From NCBI GenBank assembly GCA_947448205.1, contig CANFNL010000010.1, forward strand, positions 1 through 36,910: a DNA stretch of 36,910 nucleotides, written 5' to 3'. This DNA comes from Bacteriovoracaceae bacterium (GTDB taxonomy: Bacteria; Bdellovibrionota; Bacteriovoracia; Bacteriovoracales; Bacteriovoracaceae). Position numbers and translations under genes: made by a program. Shown piece after piece: positions 14,218-22,014 of the stretch. Below the pieces are notes generated by a model that saw only the letters and a program-made list of their open reading frames with translations, had not been told where the DNA came from and searched no databases. The first letter of the stretch is position 1. Every line of letters starts with the position of its first letter.

Positions 14218-14237
14218 AATAATGCGCCGGCATTGTT
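14218..14237 (+). other. hairpin after the pilin gene (possible attenuator)
   Basis: AATAATGC-GCCG-GCATTGTT, eight pairs including one G-U, in the gap between pilin and next gene. No proper T-run follows, so it may partly stop transcription or protect the pilin mRNA end, giving more pilin than assembly proteins. Confidence 0.4.
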
Positions 14238-14281
14238 TGCCTCCTATATGCACTAAATGCTTCATTATTTAATCTTAATTC

Positions 14282-14512
14282 ATGACTATCAAAATAAAAT
14301 TGAGAGCTCATGCCAAAGGGCAAGCTCTCATTGAATACCTACTGCTATTTAGCTTTATGACCTTTATAACGATCAATATGGTTAAAGGCTTAAGCAAAAC
14401 CATGTTTAGTTCTATTGGATTTTTAGGTTATGAACTCACTGAACAATTTAGTGTCGGTGTTTGCAAGCGCGATTGTTTTTATTCAGGCTATAAGAACCAG
14501 GAAGTTCACTAG
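14282..14512 (+). CDS. minor prepilin-like protein
   Basis: 76 residues. A basic leader (MTIKIKLRAHAKG) is followed by QALIEYLLLFSFMTFITI, so prepilin peptidase would cut after Gly13 leaving Glu at +5 and Tyr at +6. The mature protein is about 63 residues with one hydrophobic helix and a C-terminal CKRDCFYSG that could form a small disulfide loop. It differs from the major pilin in that loop and in its longer tail. Probably a minor pilin or initiator of the Tad pilus. No clear ribosome site precedes the ATG. The stop codon overlaps the GTG of the peptidase gene. Confidence 0.8.
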   Translation: MTIKIKLRAHAKGQALIEYLLLFSFMTFITINMVKGLSKTMFSSIGFLGYELTEQFSVGVCKRDCFYSGYKNQEVH

Positions 14513-15021
14513 TGCTGCCTTTAATGGTTTTCATTTTTGTTTCCATTCAGCTCTTAGTAGTGGCCTATATAGATTTTAAAACGAGTAAAATTTCCAACGT
14601 ATGGATGTTTATCAATTTCTTTCTTTTTTGTGTCTTAACTTTTTTATATCCAAAAATTTATGTCTGGCATATTACAGCATTACTGTTTCCAATGGCTTTT
14701 CTCTTTGTAGGATTTATCCTTTTTATTATGAATATTATGGGAGGGGGGGATTCAAAATATCTCTCTTCGCTTTACGTACTCGTCCCACTTGGCTTTCAGG
14801 ATACAGTTTTTCTTTATTTATTATACACGACAGTAATTGTCGGAAGTTCGCTGTTATTATTTAATGCACTTAAAAATTTTGATAAAATATTATTGTTGGT
14901 AAAAATAGGCGACATCGACGGAATAAAAAAAATTTTTGGAAAAAAATTTACTTATGCTCCAGTAATCTTTATCGCATGGATGTGGTTTGGATGGCAAAAT
15001 CATTCAGTACTAGGTTACTAA
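14512..15021 (+). CDS. tadV: TadV/CpaA prepilin peptidase
   Basis: Inner-membrane aspartic peptidase (A24 family) that trims prepilin leaders. 169 residues, the short form without the N-terminal methylase domain, as usual for Tad systems. The two catalytic aspartates are visible: YIDFKTSKISN (Asp about residue 21) and MGGGDSKYLSSL (GxGD, about 80). Five or six hydrophobic helices span the protein. The GTG start at 14512 overlaps the previous stop (TAGTG); an ATG four codons in is the alternative. Its 3' end overlaps the next gene by 31 nt. The five G|Q prepilins in this cluster are its likely substrates. Confidence 0.9.
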   Translation: MLPLMVFIFVSIQLLVVAYIDFKTSKISNVWMFINFFLFCVLTFLYPKIYVWHITALLFPMAFLFVGFILFIMNIMGGGDSKYLSSLYVLVPLGFQDTVFLYLLYTTVIVGSSLLLFNALKNFDKILLLVKIGDIDGIKKIFGKKFTYAPVIFIAWMWFGWQNHSVLGY

Positions 15022-15323
15022 AAAATAAATTCGGACAAAGTTCGGTCGAGTATATTCTGCTGTTAGCAGTGCTAACTTCTTTAGGCTATACTTTTTATAA
15101 TAATAAAAAGTTTAAAGACTTTATGCGTGGAAAAGATGGAATGTTTGCCACCATGAAAAAGGGAATGAGTTATTCCTACCGATATGGCTTAGAATATACT
15201 CAAGAAGTTGATGCTGAAGAAAAATCAAATTTTGATTATAGAAGCAATAAGCATGATACATATTTAAATTCTCAAACTAATAGCAGTCGCTTTTTTTCAG
15301 GAACTCAAGCCTATCCGCCTTAA
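14991..15323 (+). CDS. prepilin-like protein (minor pilin/pseudopilin)
   Basis: 110 residues. The leader MAKSFSTRLLKNKFG precedes QSSVEYILLLAVLTSLGYTF, with Glu +5 and Tyr +6 after the predicted cut. The long polar tail is rich in Lys, Tyr and Ser (KKGMSYSYRYGLEYTQEV onward) and ends YPP, so it is larger than the Flp pilin and probably a minor, possibly tip or priming, subunit. The start at 14991 is preferred over an upstream ATG at 14976; either lies inside the peptidase gene, so the two are coupled. No TadE-type domain is evident. Confidence 0.78.
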   Translation: MAKSFSTRLLKNKFGQSSVEYILLLAVLTSLGYTFYNNKKFKDFMRGKDGMFATMKKGMSYSYRYGLEYTQEVDAEEKSNFDYRSNKHDTYLNSQTNSSRFFSGTQAYPP

Positions 15324-15331
15324 GAGAAAAA

Positions 15332-15877
15332 ATGAAAAATAATAATAAAGGCCAATCGACAATAGAATTTATTATGACTTTCACTGCTGCAGTGGGATTT
15401 ATTTTTCTTTTTTTAAAGATGGCCTTAAATTACACCAATGGATTTATGGTTCATCATGCGACTTATATGGCGTCGCGGGCTTACTTAGTAGGAGATGCTG
15501 AACGCTATGGGGCGCCGGGAGCAGGGGATTCACAAGCCTTTAAGTTAGCTGAATCTGTATTTGCTAAAAATCTGCCTGAAGCGCTGATTCCAAAGTTTGA
15601 TGGTCAGCTAATGGAGAATAGTTTTGAAAAAGTCAGTTATCCCGTTTTTGTGGGAGTATGGGCTGAGTTTAATCAATTTTTTTCAGCTGGTTTTATTGGT
15701 GGAAGGGAAGCTGTAAAATTTCGTTCAGAATCTTTTCTTGGTCGAGAACCCACCCGGAGTGAATCGACATTGCAAACTTGCTTGGCCGTTAAAAGTGTAA
15801 TTACTGGCTCCGCAAGTTCAGGGAGTTCAGATCAGTGTGATGTAATTCAATCAACATTAGATGACAATGGGGGATAG
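15332..15877 (+). CDS. tadE: TadE-like prepilin protein
   Basis: 181 residues. A very short leader MKNNNKG precedes QSTIEFIMTFTAAVGFIFLF (cut after Gly, Glu +5, Phe +6), the TadE-type motif. Next comes HHATYMASRAYLVGDAERYG, matching the family's 'all-alpha then variable' plan. The rest is a globular, Ser/Gly-rich periplasmic part with two Cys (about 150 and 168) that could pair. TadE and TadF are pseudopilins required for Flp assembly. It is spaced 8 nt from the gene before and 5 nt from the gene after, so it belongs to one operon. Confidence 0.8.
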   Translation: MKNNNKGQSTIEFIMTFTAAVGFIFLFLKMALNYTNGFMVHHATYMASRAYLVGDAERYGAPGAGDSQAFKLAESVFAKNLPEALIPKFDGQLMENSFEKVSYPVFVGVWAEFNQFFSAGFIGGREAVKFRSESFLGREPTRSESTLQTCLAVKSVITGSASSGSSDQCDVIQSTLDDNGG

Positions 15878-15882
15878 TTATT

Positions 15883-16425
15883 TTGAAATTAATTAAAAAA
15901 TATAAATATCTCACAGCCTTTCCTAACAATCAAAAAGGACAAGCTCTTTTTGAAATGATTTTATTTCTTCCATTTTTATTATTTCTTTATACAATTTTTT
16001 ATTCAGCAGGTAATTCCATAAGCGGCTCTATTAACCAACAAAAAGCTGTTAGAGGTTATTTTTATAATTTAGTAAAAGGAAATTCTTATTTGCTAACATC
16101 ATCAGACTTACAAGGTTTTAAAGATAAGGGACTAAAACTTATTGGTTTCAATGCCATCGGTTTCAATAGCCACTTGGGAAGCGGTACAGTCTCCTATGCA
16201 CCCTGTTTTCGTTTCTCATCACTTTTAAAAAATGGTTCTACCGAAGATTGTGATGGCAGCACCCGTGATGAACAAGGATCGAGTCGCTTTATCCGACTAT
16301 ATACCTTTTATGGGGTATGCGGGCCTGCTTATTTTTCAGTACAGGATTCTCAAGGAAAAGACTTTTTTGAAATCAATCCAAGCATCCAATCGGCCGCAGG
16401 AAGTTGTGCTCTGACAAATCATTAA
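15883..16425 (+). CDS. TadE/TadF-like prepilin protein
   Basis: 180 residues from a TTG start (no ATG is available nearby; GGGGATAG lies upstream). The leader ends NNQKG, then QALFEMILFLPFLLFLYTIF; the cut after Gly leaves Glu at +5, but Met rather than Tyr/Phe at +6. The periplasmic part is about 140 residues with five Cys (SYAPCFRF, EDCDG, YGVCGPAYF, GSCALT), an even spread suggesting disulfides. It is last of the prepilin block; a 104-nt gap precedes cpaB, enough for an internal promoter that I could not define. TadF-type role inferred from position and motif. Confidence 0.72.
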   Translation: MKLIKKYKYLTAFPNNQKGQALFEMILFLPFLLFLYTIFYSAGNSISGSINQQKAVRGYFYNLVKGNSYLLTSSDLQGFKDKGLKLIGFNAIGFNSHLGSGTVSYAPCFRFSSLLKNGSTEDCDGSTRDEQGSSRFIRLYTFYGVCGPAYFSVQDSQGKDFFEINPSIQSAAGSCALTNH

Positions 16426-16529
16426 TAGGCTGATGCGCTCTGGCAAGCTAGTCAAAATCTTCCCCTTTAAAAATTACCATTAAAATTTGTTAGAATTAAA
16501 AAGCTAGTTATTTAAACAGGTTGGAAAAA

Positions 16530-17357
16530 ATGAACACACGCGCCCTCACTCTGGCCCTAGTTATCGCAGCATTTGCCATGATGATGGTTTACACATATAT
16601 CGACGATCAAAAAGCCGCCATGATTAAACAATATGGAATCCGAAGTTCAGTCATCGTCGCTAAAGTAGATATTCAAGAATTAGAACTAGTTGATGATTCC
16701 AAAGTTGAAGTCATAACTGTGCCTGAAAATTTTCTTGCTCCTGGGCATTTTAAATCTGTTAAAGAATTAGAAAATACAATTGCCACAGTTCCTATAATGA
16801 AGGGCGAACAAATTACTAAACCACGATTGACTTATCCAGGTGTAAAAACCGGATTATCTAGACAAGTGTCCATGGGGAAGCGAGCTGTTGCTATAAACAC
16901 AACTGAGCGAGATGCTGTTGGAAGATTAATTAAACCAGGCGATCGAGTAGACGTCTTGGCAACAATTGATATTTCTCAAGGAGCTAGACAGGATTTAAGA
17001 AAAACGAAAACAATTTTACAAGATGTACTCATTCTTTCTACCGGAACGAGTATGACAAATTCAATTCCTATCGATGCGGTTGTTTCACCAGCAACAAAAA
17101 TTGTAAGAACAATGAACCTAAACACATACACTACTTATAATACAATAACCCTAGAGCTTGAGCCCTATGATGTTCAAAAGCTTTCGTTTATTCTTGGGAG
17201 TAACGGTAACCTTTCACTTGCGCTTCGGAATAATGCAGATAAGGAACCAGTGCGTTTAAAGGCTACTCAGATTTATGACATATTAGGAGAAGATGCTTCT
17301 GAAGCTAAAATATATTTCAATGACAAGTACAATAAAGAGAATAAGAATGCTCAATAA
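16530..17357 (+). CDS. cpaB: CpaB/RcpC Tad pilus assembly protein
   Basis: Periplasmic/inner-membrane protein that works with the secretin to form the Tad outer-membrane channel. 275 residues. One N-terminal membrane helix (ALTLALVIAAFAMMMVYTYI) is followed by a SAF-type domain: SSVIVAKVDIQELELVDDSK, then ENFLAPGHF and IMKGEQITKPRL. A second beta-rich RcpC domain begins VSMGKRAVAINTTERDAVGRLIKPGDRVDV. All of these are typical of the family. The ATG at 16530 follows AGGTTGG; a TTG at 16521 is the alternative. Its 3' end overlaps the secretin gene by 11 nt. Confidence 0.9.
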   Translation: MNTRALTLALVIAAFAMMMVYTYIDDQKAAMIKQYGIRSSVIVAKVDIQELELVDDSKVEVITVPENFLAPGHFKSVKELENTIATVPIMKGEQITKPRLTYPGVKTGLSRQVSMGKRAVAINTTERDAVGRLIKPGDRVDVLATIDISQGARQDLRKTKTILQDVLILSTGTSMTNSIPIDAVVSPATKIVRTMNLNTYTTYNTITLELEPYDVQKLSFILGSNGNLSLALRNNADKEPVRLKATQIYDILGEDASEAKIYFNDKYNKENKNAQ

Positions 17358-18852
17358 GTTCTATCTTTTTTTGTTTTTTATTTTGCTAAGTTTAAACTTG
17401 CTTGGACAAGACGAGGCAGCACAAAAAGATGAAACTCCTAAAGAAATTGATGTCATCGTTAATTTAGAAAAAATTATTCAGTTAGACTTTGTTCCTTATA
17501 CGGGTGCAGGTGGAGTTAAGTTAGGAAATGAGAATTTAGCTTCACTGCAAATTGTGCCTGCCAAAAAGCAAATTAATCTCATTGGAACAAAGGCCGGCGA
17601 AACAACACTCAATGTGCGAGATTCAGCTGGTGATATTCGTGCAAAGTACTTAATAAAAGTTTCAGGCTCTGATCAGTCTAAAGTAGTAGGGCAGCTTAAA
17701 GATCTCTTGAATGAAGTGGAGGGATTGGAGATTGGGATCAAGGGAGATGCGGTTTATGTTGGTGGGCAAATAGTTGTTCCCAGCGATATAGGTAAAGTTG
17801 TTGTTATCTTAGATAAATATCCTGATGTTTTAAGACTTGTTGAACTTTCACCTCAAACTCAATTAATCATTGCCAAGAAAATGCAGGATGAAATCCAAAA
17901 AAGTGGCTACAAGGATCTCACAGTGAGAGTTGTTAATGGTAGTTTTTGGATTGAGGGAGTTGCTGGGACTGAAGAAAAAGATAGGCCTAGAATAGTTCAA
18001 TTGGTTGAAGCTTATCTTCCTGATCAAATTCAAAATCTCGCCAGACGAACTGATTCAGTTCAATCAATAAAAAAGAAACCCTATGAAATTCTTGTCACTT
18101 ATAACGAGAAACCACCTCCAAAGCCTACACCAAAGCTCTTTAAATTAACGGCACAATTTGTAGAATTAACTAAAGGCTATGATCGCCTTTTTGCTTTTAC
18201 ATGGACTCCTTTTATTGGCTCTGATGGTGGACAAATTGCCATCGGCAAAAGTAACAGTGGAGGAGTGACGACAAGCTCTAATGGAACACTTGCTGCCACT
18301 ATTTCACATTTATTTCCAAAGTTAAATTCTGCTAAAAGTGCTGGTCATGCTCGAGTTGTGCAATCTGCAGTCCTGGTAGTCACTGAAAATGAAACCGGAA
18401 ATATAAAAAAACAAACAACTATTCCTTACCAAATTGGAAACACAGACAACGCTAAAGCGGGAAGTGCATCATCTGGGTTAAATATGAGTATTAAGCCCAA
18501 CATGGAACAAGATGAGAAAATTAAATTAAAAATTACAATAGATATAAGTTCAGCCTCTGGAGATGCGCCACCACAAACATTGTCAAACTTTGTTGATACT
18601 ACTGTTGTTGTAAAGTCTCAAGAATCTGCCGTCATTGGTGGGGTTGTTGTTAATAAAGCTTCAACTGACTTTGACAAAGACGGAGATAGGCCAACATCTA
18701 CTGATGGTAGTGCTCTCTTTTCATTTATCAAATCAAAAAAATACTCAACCAGCCGAAGTCAATTTGTAATCTTTGTTACTCCAGAAATTATTGAATCAGC
18801 TTCTAGTGGTGCTTCTGATATAGAGAGAAAGTTTAGAAAAAGGAGCCGATAA
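17347..18852 (+). CDS. cpaC: CpaC/RcpA secretin
   Basis: Outer-membrane channel for the Tad pilus. 501 residues. A signal peptide (LNKFYLFLFFILLSLNLLG) precedes the N-terminal pilus domain (about 32-102: VNLEKIIQLDFVPYTGAGGV to DIRAKYLIKVSG). BON-like repeats follow (about 105-220), then the C-terminal secretin domain (about 260-490) with the late signature FVDTTVVVKSQESAVIGGVV and the closing FVIFVTPEIIE. The start is the ATG at 17347, inside the end of cpaB; an upstream ATG would add a non-signal stretch. Length and domain order are normal. No TadD or pilotin gene adjoins it. Confidence 0.92.
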   Translation: MLNKFYLFLFFILLSLNLLGQDEAAQKDETPKEIDVIVNLEKIIQLDFVPYTGAGGVKLGNENLASLQIVPAKKQINLIGTKAGETTLNVRDSAGDIRAKYLIKVSGSDQSKVVGQLKDLLNEVEGLEIGIKGDAVYVGGQIVVPSDIGKVVVILDKYPDVLRLVELSPQTQLIIAKKMQDEIQKSGYKDLTVRVVNGSFWIEGVAGTEEKDRPRIVQLVEAYLPDQIQNLARRTDSVQSIKKKPYEILVTYNEKPPPKPTPKLFKLTAQFVELTKGYDRLFAFTWTPFIGSDGGQIAIGKSNSGGVTTSSNGTLAATISHLFPKLNSAKSAGHARVVQSAVLVVTENETGNIKKQTTIPYQIGNTDNAKAGSASSGLNMSIKPNMEQDEKIKLKITIDISSASGDAPPQTLSNFVDTTVVVKSQESAVIGGVVVNKASTDFDKDGDRPTSTDGSALFSFIKSKKYSTSRSQFVIFVTPEIIESASSGASDIERKFRKRSR

Positions 18853-18853
18853 A

Positions 18854-21049
18854 ATGGCAGGTCATATAATTACTATTATTGGAGGAAAGGGCGGATTGGG
18901 AAAGTCTCAAGTTGCTGCCAATCTCGCCTTTGCCTATGCAATTGAGGGAAAAGTAAAAACACTCTTATTAGATTTTGATCAAAAAGCTAGCGGTGATCAA
19001 GATTTTATTACGGGTATGAAAGGTAAGAAAAACATCAAGGAGCTTGCAGAGTTTAAAGGTGCTATAGACCCAAACTCGATTCAACAATTCGTAAATATGA
19101 ATCAAAATGTTTTTTATATCGGAATGCCAAGTGATCCAGTTGCGACTAATGGAATAGAAGTTGAAGCTTTGGGGAGGACGCTAAAAGCTGTTACAAATAT
19201 ATATCCAATCACTATCATTGATGCAGGAAGCGAATTAACTCCGCTTGCCATTAAAGCTTTAGAATTTTCTACACTTATTTTTGTAGTTGTTACACCAGAT
19301 ATTCTCGCACTTAATCAAACGAAGAGGCTTTACTCTGATCTAGTAACTATGATGTTTCCCAAAGATATGATTCAATTTTTAGTCAATCAAACTCAGCAGG
19401 GTCACCCTGTCACAAATGATGTCATTACTAAAACATTAGGTAAGCCGATTTTTTCGGCTATCGCTAAAGATGATCAGAGTTGTATTTTGGCACTCAATCA
19501 AAAAAAACCAGTAATTCTTGTGGCAAGAGGCAGTGCTTTTTCGAAGGGAATTATTGATACCGTTAGAAAGCTAAATGAGAAGAGTGTTTTAAAAACACTT
19601 GAAAAATTATCTAAGCCAGCAGATGCTGGTATTAAAAAAGATGAGCCTAAAGACGCTAGCGGTGTACCGATTAAAAGTGGAAAAAATCCATGGACAGAAT
19701 TAAAATCACGCATCCATAAAGCCCTTGTCGAAGAAATGGATTTGAAAAAAGCCGATGACAACGATCCTAAAGCTCAAATTATCTTGAAAGAGCAAACTAA
19801 AAAAATAGTTGTAGAGCTTTTAGGTAAAGAAGATACCAAGGGAGTCCTAAATTCACGCGACGACATGAATCAAATTGTTAAGGAAATTATTGATGAAGCC
19901 TTGGGCCTTGGACCGCTAGAGGACCTACTAAGGGATAAGACTGTTTCTGAGGTAATGGTTGTCGGCCCCTATAAAATTTATTATGAGCAAAGTGGTAAAT
20001 TAAAATTATCAGATGTTACCTTTACTAATGATCGACAAGTCTTAAATGTAATTGAAAGAATTGTTGCTCCGATTGGTCGTCGCATCGATGAGAAGACACC
20101 TTATGTTGATGCTCGATTAAAAGACGGATCACGTGTTCATGCAATTATTCCACCTTCATCTATTGATGGCTGTACAATTACGATTAGAAAATTTCCAGAT
20201 AAGCGCCTAACTTATAAAGATCTAGTGAAATATGGATCGATGACTGAAAGTATGGCGGATTTTCTTCGTATTGCGGTTGAAGCACATAGAAATATTATTG
20301 TTTCAGGCGGTACCGGTTCAGGAAAAACAACACTGATAAATGTACTTGGTGGTTTTATTCAATCCAACGAACGCATTATCACCTGTGAAGACTCGGCCGA
20401 ACTCAATTTTCCCCAAGAGCATATCGTTCGACTTGAAACACGACCACCTTCTCTTGAAGGAGATGGCGCAATTGATATTCGTTGTCTTGTAAAGCAAACT
20501 CTTCGTATGCGTCCAGATAGAATTGTAGTTGGAGAGTGTCGTGGAGGTGAAACATTGGATATGTTACAGGCAATGGGAACTGGTCATGATGGTTCAATGA
20601 CAACTGTCCACTCTAATAATCCTCGTGAATGTATTGGACGTCTAGAAACATTAGTCCAATATGCTGGAACTTCAATTTCTGCACGGGCCATTAAAGAAAT
20701 GATCGCCAGCGCTGTTCATATGATTATTCAGCAGTCTCGTTTAGATGATGGATCAAGAAGAGTTATGTACATAACAGAAATTGGTGGCCTGCAAGGGGAT
20801 ACTGTTATCTTGCAGGATATTTTTCTTTTTGTTCAAAAAGATGTTGATAAGAGTGGAAAAATTATTGGAGAGTTTCAAGCAACGGGATTCATTCCTAAAT
20901 TTATTGAAGTCCTCGAGAGAAAAGGCTGGAACATTCCAAGAGGAATTTTTTCTAATCGGCCGCCTCCTGCGACGACTCCAGCTCCAGTTGCTCCAGCTCC
21001 AGTTGCTCCACCAACTACTTCGGCAGTGAAGCTGCCAGTGAAGAAATAG
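18854..21049 (+). CDS. fused TadZ/CpaE-like and TadA/CpaF ATPase
   Basis: One 731-residue protein joining two normally separate Tad ATPases. Residues about 1-260 are a MinD/ParA-type domain: deviant Walker A GGKGGLGKS (10-18, with signature Lys12 and Lys17), LLLDFDQKASGDQD and TIIDAGSELTP. This matches CpaE/TadZ, which places the pilus at its cell site, though the N-terminal receiver-like part of CpaE is missing. A charged linker follows (about 260-285). Residues about 285-690 are a secretion ATPase: SGGTGSGKTT (Walker A, about 487), an Asp box ITCEDSAEL, RMRPDRIVVGECRGGE (Walker B) and a HDGSMTTVHSN His box, all intact. The Pro-Ala tail contains a 15-nt tandem repeat. It starts 1 nt after cpaC, at an ATG preceded by AGGAGCC. 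The fusion is seen directly: no stop or frameshift divides it. Confidence 0.9.
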   Translation: MAGHIITIIGGKGGLGKSQVAANLAFAYAIEGKVKTLLLDFDQKASGDQDFITGMKGKKNIKELAEFKGAIDPNSIQQFVNMNQNVFYIGMPSDPVATNGIEVEALGRTLKAVTNIYPITIIDAGSELTPLAIKALEFSTLIFVVVTPDILALNQTKRLYSDLVTMMFPKDMIQFLVNQTQQGHPVTNDVITKTLGKPIFSAIAKDDQSCILALNQKKPVILVARGSAFSKGIIDTVRKLNEKSVLKTLEKLSKPADAGIKKDEPKDASGVPIKSGKNPWTELKSRIHKALVEEMDLKKADDNDPKAQIILKEQTKKIVVELLGKEDTKGVLNSRDDMNQIVKEIIDEALGLGPLEDLLRDKTVSEVMVVGPYKIYYEQSGKLKLSDVTFTNDRQVLNVIERIVAPIGRRIDEKTPYVDARLKDGSRVHAIIPPSSIDGCTITIRKFPDKRLTYKDLVKYGSMTESMADFLRIAVEAHRNIIVSGGTGSGKTTLINVLGGFIQSNERIITCEDSAELNFPQEHIVRLETRPPSLEGDGAIDIRCLVKQTLRMRPDRIVVGECRGGETLDMLQAMGTGHDGSMTTVHSNNPRECIGRLETLVQYAGTSISARAIKEMIASAVHMIIQQSRLDDGSRRVMYITEIGGLQGDTVILQDIFLFVQKDVDKSGKIIGEFQATGFIPKFIEVLERKGWNIPRGIFSNRPPPATTPAPVAPAPVAPPTTSAVKLPVKK
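20981..21010 (+). repeat. 15-nt tandem repeat in the ATPase tail
   Basis: GCTCCAGTTGCTCCA occurs twice in direct tandem and encodes APVAP-APVAP in the Pro-Ala-rich C-terminus of the fused ATPase. Being a multiple of three, copy-number change would not shift frame. Confidence 0.85.
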
Positions 21050-21058
21050 GTAAAGAGT

Positions 21059-21949
21059 ATGAGTATATTTTTAGAATTAGTAGGATTAAAAGGACTCATT
21101 TTTATAGTGGGCAGCTTAGTCTTTGCTCTAAGTTATAAATACTCTATTAATATTTTTGATTGGGTCGAGCATCAAACCTATGGAACTCGAACCTATATTA
21201 TGGAAAAACTGGAGTTTCTATTCATCGAAATTCCACAAGAGAAATTAACTTATATGTTACTTTGCTCTTCAGTTGGATTGGGTGGATTTATTTTCCTACT
21301 TTGTGGATTTACAGGCTCCTGGATTGCTGGAGCTATACTCGGTTCAATTTTTGCTTTTATGGGTTTCAAGGCTCCAAGAATGATTATTGATCATTTAGTG
21401 AAAAAGAGAATAAAAGCATACTCCATGCAAATGGTCGATGCTCTACAGCTTCTCTCCAATGGAATCAGAGCAGGATTATCAGTTCCGCAAGCCATTGGGA
21501 TGATCGTCGATGAAATGCCCGCCCCCATTTCTCAGGAATTTAATGTGCTCCTTCAGCAAAACAGAATAGGAGTTCCATTAGAGGAATGTTTTGAGAACTT
21601 AGCAAAGCGAGTTCCCCTTGAAGATAATGATATGTTCGTCTCTTCTATAAACATTTTAAGAGAGACAGGGGGAAATTTAGCAGAGACTTTTGACACTATA
21701 GTTGAAGTTATTCGCGAACGGGTGAGATTGCAGCAAAAAATAGACACATATACCGCACAAGGAATGTTTCAAGGTATGACGATAGGGGCAATGCCCTATG
21801 CTCTTGGACTTATTTATTATTTGCAAGATCCCGACTCAATGACTCCGCTTTTTACAACTGTCATTGGAATTCTGATGTTGTTTGTTGCTGTTCTTTTCGA
21901 TTTGGCCGGCATTTACGTTATAATGAAAATTGTAAAAATTAAAATTTAA
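21059..21949 (+). CDS. tadB: TadB/CpaG inner-membrane platform protein
   Basis: Inner-membrane scaffold on which the ATPase acts. 296 residues with a T2SSF-type domain: an N-terminal helix (GLIFIVGSLVFALSY), two central helices (about 65-105), a cytoplasmic stretch with QMVDALQLLSNGIRAGLSVPQAI and SSINILRETGGNLAETFDTI, and paired C-terminal helices (about 235-295). This is the TadB layout. It begins 9 nt after the ATPase gene. A partner TadC normally follows; here the next gene, 65 nt on, is the exported YD-repeat protein, so TadC is absent from this cluster. Confidence 0.88.
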   Translation: MSIFLELVGLKGLIFIVGSLVFALSYKYSINIFDWVEHQTYGTRTYIMEKLEFLFIEIPQEKLTYMLLCSSVGLGGFIFLLCGFTGSWIAGAILGSIFAFMGFKAPRMIIDHLVKKRIKAYSMQMVDALQLLSNGIRAGLSVPQAIGMIVDEMPAPISQEFNVLLQQNRIGVPLEECFENLAKRVPLEDNDMFVSSINILRETGGNLAETFDTIVEVIRERVRLQQKIDTYTAQGMFQGMTIGAMPYALGLIYYLQDPDSMTPLFTTVIGILMLFVAVLFDLAGIYVIMKIVKIKI

Positions 21950-22014
21950 AGAAATAGAGTTAAATGACCGAAATATTAAATGGATTTTTTTTTCTTAACA
22001 AGGACTTGGAGTTT

